The position numbers were made by a program, and so were the translations under genes. The notes under the pieces are model-generated. The model did not search any database. It saw nothing but the letters and a program-made list of their open reading frames with translations, and was not told the DNA's origin. 64,000 nt of DNA, taken from NCBI RefSeq assembly GCF_014803895.1, contig NZ_JAAVAU010000023.1, positions 123,361 through 187,360 on the forward strand, given 5' to 3'. Of this stretch, positions 62,355-64,000 are shown in pieces; positions within the stretch are counted from its first letter, which is position 1; each line of letters opens with the position of its first letter. The stretch is from Lactobacillus sp. GTDB lineage: Bacteria > Bacillota > Bacilli > Lactobacillales > Lactobacillaceae.

Positions 62355-63875
62355 ATGAAAAAAAGAAATGTTAAGATAGCTGTATTATTAGCTTTATTTG
62401 GGATATCTTTACAAAAAAGTCAAGTACCATCAGTACAAGCTAAGACTTTAGGAACTTATAAAATAAAAGTTATAAATCCTAATAAAAACTATGGTATTTA
62501 TAGTAGTATGTCTTCACGAGGTCCAAGTGGATGGCTTACTAATACTAAGACGTTAAAATATGCACATTATCAGGCAACAACTTCTCGTAAAGCGGGAGGA
62601 TATCGTTATTGGTATGTTTATATTGATGGTCATAAAGCTGGATGGGTTAATGAAAATGCGTTTGCTAAAAGTAAAATTTCTGTAGCAAAAGATATTAGCT
62701 TAGTCTATAATCCAGATTATAAATTTTCTACCAAAGATGCAATTAATTATGTAACTGATAAATATGGTAGTATGGTACCCGTTAGTCAAGTTCATATTTC
62801 TAAAAAGACAATTTCTTCATCTGCTGTGGGAAATTATAAAATTAAATATACTTATGGAAAAGCTAAAGCTACAGCTAATGTCACTGTGCGAAGTGATCAG
62901 ACAGAAGGTATAGCTAATGCTAATGCTGTTGCTCAATCTGGAGGTTCTGCTAAGACATGGTTAAGTCATTATAAAACTTCTGGAAATTGGGGTGGTAGCT
63001 ATGCTCCAGAAACTACATCACATACATTAAAAAGTGGTGATTTAACATTAAAAACTGAATTTTATCAACCTGCTACATTAAATATTGGTACTACGTCTGC
63101 TGATGCTACAGGTCCCGTACCTGAAGGAATGACGATGTCAGGTAATTGGATGTATGCTAGTATGTATGCCCATCCATCATCTGAAAAAAATAATCAATAT
63201 GCTAGAATTGTAGGCTATAATATTAAGTCAATTAATGATAAATATATTATGCAGCGGTTACCATATTTACAATGGAGTCAATTTGTTAGATTGGCTAAAT
63301 ATGTAAAGGTAAGTCCTTATATTAAATTAGGGCATGGTCAAACTTTGAGTTCGACTAGTAAATATCTATATGTAATTGCTAATGATCATACTTTAAAAAA
63401 TAGCTCTCAATCAGAAGAAATAATGCAAATTAGCAAAAAGGACTTACAAATTAAGAAAATTTCAACTTTTAAAATTTGGAATAGGTCTTCTAAGTATCCT
63501 AAATATATTCATAATGGTGTATTTACTAGTGATAATCGTTTTTATGCCGTACAACATAATGGAACTAAGCATCAATTTGAATACTGGGAAGTAACTAAGA
63601 GTGGAGATAAGTGGATTCCTAAAGAAGTTGGAGCTACAAAGGGAGACTTTATGTCCAATGGCTCACCAGTACAAGGCTTTGCTTATGATAAAAGTAAAAA
63701 GCAATTTTATTTAGCATTTAATGATTATATTTTAAAGATAAGTCGGACTGGTAAATTGCTTAAGACTTACCGCTTTGAGACAGGACGTGAGATAGAGGGA
63801 CTTTCTTTGCGAGGAAAAACACTTTATGTAGAATTAGCCCAAAGACCAGAACTCTTGTCAGGAAGCCTTAAATAA
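62355..63875 (+). CDS. Secreted GW-type extracellular protein
   Basis: 506 residues. A signal peptide (basic start, hydrophobic core AVLLALFGISL) probably ends at VQA-KT near residue 30. Then a GW-like SH3 module, YGIYSSMSSRGPSGWLTN to HKAGWVNENAFAKSK (about 48-105), and a segment like a bacterial Ig-type domain (about 106-180). The C-terminal 300 residues contain repeated strands around SKYLYVIAND, NRFYAVQHNG and KKQFYLAFNDYILK, suggesting a beta-propeller-like domain. No LPxTG anchor is seen. Such proteins bind wall polymers through GW modules; function is not known. Confidence 0.8.
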   Translation: MKKRNVKIAVLLALFGISLQKSQVPSVQAKTLGTYKIKVINPNKNYGIYSSMSSRGPSGWLTNTKTLKYAHYQATTSRKAGGYRYWYVYIDGHKAGWVNENAFAKSKISVAKDISLVYNPDYKFSTKDAINYVTDKYGSMVPVSQVHISKKTISSSAVGNYKIKYTYGKAKATANVTVRSDQTEGIANANAVAQSGGSAKTWLSHYKTSGNWGGSYAPETTSHTLKSGDLTLKTEFYQPATLNIGTTSADATGPVPEGMTMSGNWMYASMYAHPSSEKNNQYARIVGYNIKSINDKYIMQRLPYLQWSQFVRLAKYVKVSPYIKLGHGQTLSSTSKYLYVIANDHTLKNSSQSEEIMQISKKDLQIKKISTFKIWNRSSKYPKYIHNGVFTSDNRFYAVQHNGTKHQFEYWEVTKSGDKWIPKEVGATKGDFMSNGSPVQGFAYDKSKKQFYLAFNDYILKISRTGKLLKTYRFETGREIEGLSLRGKTLYVELAQRPELLSGSLK

Positions 63876-63913
63876 AAGAAAGTGTCTGGGAAAAAACTAG
63901 ATACTTAAAATAG

Positions 63914-63951
63914 AAAATCCGTTAGAACTTGTTTGTTCTAACGGATTTTTT
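63914..63951. terminator. Terminator after the secreted protein gene
   Basis: The perfect stem AAAATCCGTTAGAAC/GTTCTAACGGATTTT with loop TTGTTT; A and T tracts on both sides suit bidirectional use. Confidence 0.88.
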
Positions 63952-64000
63952 CTATACATTATCTTCCAGCCTTGATATTATTAAATCACCACAAAATAAA
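63952..64000 (-). CDS. Possible C-terminus of a leftward gene (partial)
   Basis: On the minus strand one frame is open from the window edge and ends LFCGDLIISRLEDNV then TAG, right at the bidirectional terminator. Only 15 codons are visible, so this may be chance. The other two frames are closed. Confidence 0.3.
   Translation of the reverse strand, partial: LFCGDLIISRLEDNV

Overview
The window is AT-rich chromosomal DNA of a low-GC Gram-positive fermenter. Gene content and order (pgk-tpiA-eno-secG-rnr-smpB; potABCD-cdaA-cdaR-glmM; comG-ackA; tdk-prfA-prmC-tsaC; upp-atpBEFHAGDC; mbl-yidD-rodA), frequent TTG/GTG starts after strong Shine-Dalgarno sites, two CrcB proteins, DUF2969 and DUF3737 proteins and an LtaS-like enzyme all point to Lactobacillus, most likely the gasseri/johnsonii/acidophilus group. 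This assignment is from reading, not from a search. I see no prophage, insertion sequence, CRISPR array or rRNA operon.

Layout. 0-5.4 kb: end of pgk, tpiA, eno, secG, rnr and smpB (lower glycolysis, protein export, trans-translation partners). 5.4-11.4 kb: an orphan TetR-like regulator, an unrecognised LURP-one-like protein, a HAD phosphatase, ung, pta, tsaE, a DEDDh exonuclease and murB. 11.4-20.5 kb: spermidine/putrescine transporter potABCD running into cdaA-cdaR-glmM (c-di-AMP and amino sugar precursors), then glmS behind its own promoter with operator-like repeats. 20.5-25.6 kb: HAD phosphatase plus paired fluoride channels, a DUF4097 beta-strand-repeat protein, a 430-bp non-coding stretch that looks like a structured leader, coaBC and a VanZ-like gene. 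25.6-32.4 kb: yebC, the comG pseudopilus operon (including a very short comGG), a YtxK-type methyltransferase and ackA. 32.4-41.8 kb: tmRNA, a DUF3737 protein, a MalY/PatB-type aminotransferase, manA, an SdpI-like membrane protein coupled to a two-component system, a convergent lipoteichoic acid synthase-type enzyme and another VanZ-like gene. 41.8-48 kb: pgi, an MFS exporter with an unknown partner, a tRNA-Glu(CUC)/tRNA-Gln(CUG) pair, a serine hydrolase and a MurT-like Mur ligase without an adjacent gatD. 48-59 kb: tdk, prfA, prmC, tsaC, upp and the complete ATP synthase operon. 59-64 kb: mbl, small envelope genes, rodA, a secreted GW-type protein and possibly the tail of a gene on the opposite strand.

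The genes converge on a few themes: acid-forming glycolysis with acetate output (eno, tpiA, pgi, pta, ackA) linked to ATP synthase; cell wall precursors and shape (murB, glmM, glmS, murT, mbl, rodA, ltaS-like); and ribosome rescue (rnr, smpB, ssrA within 33 kb). Most of the window is conserved housekeeping DNA. The least explained signals are the candidate structured leader before coaBC, the dre-like sites at glmS, the C34 tRNA pair, and a terminator sequence shared by the tmRNA and tRNA units.
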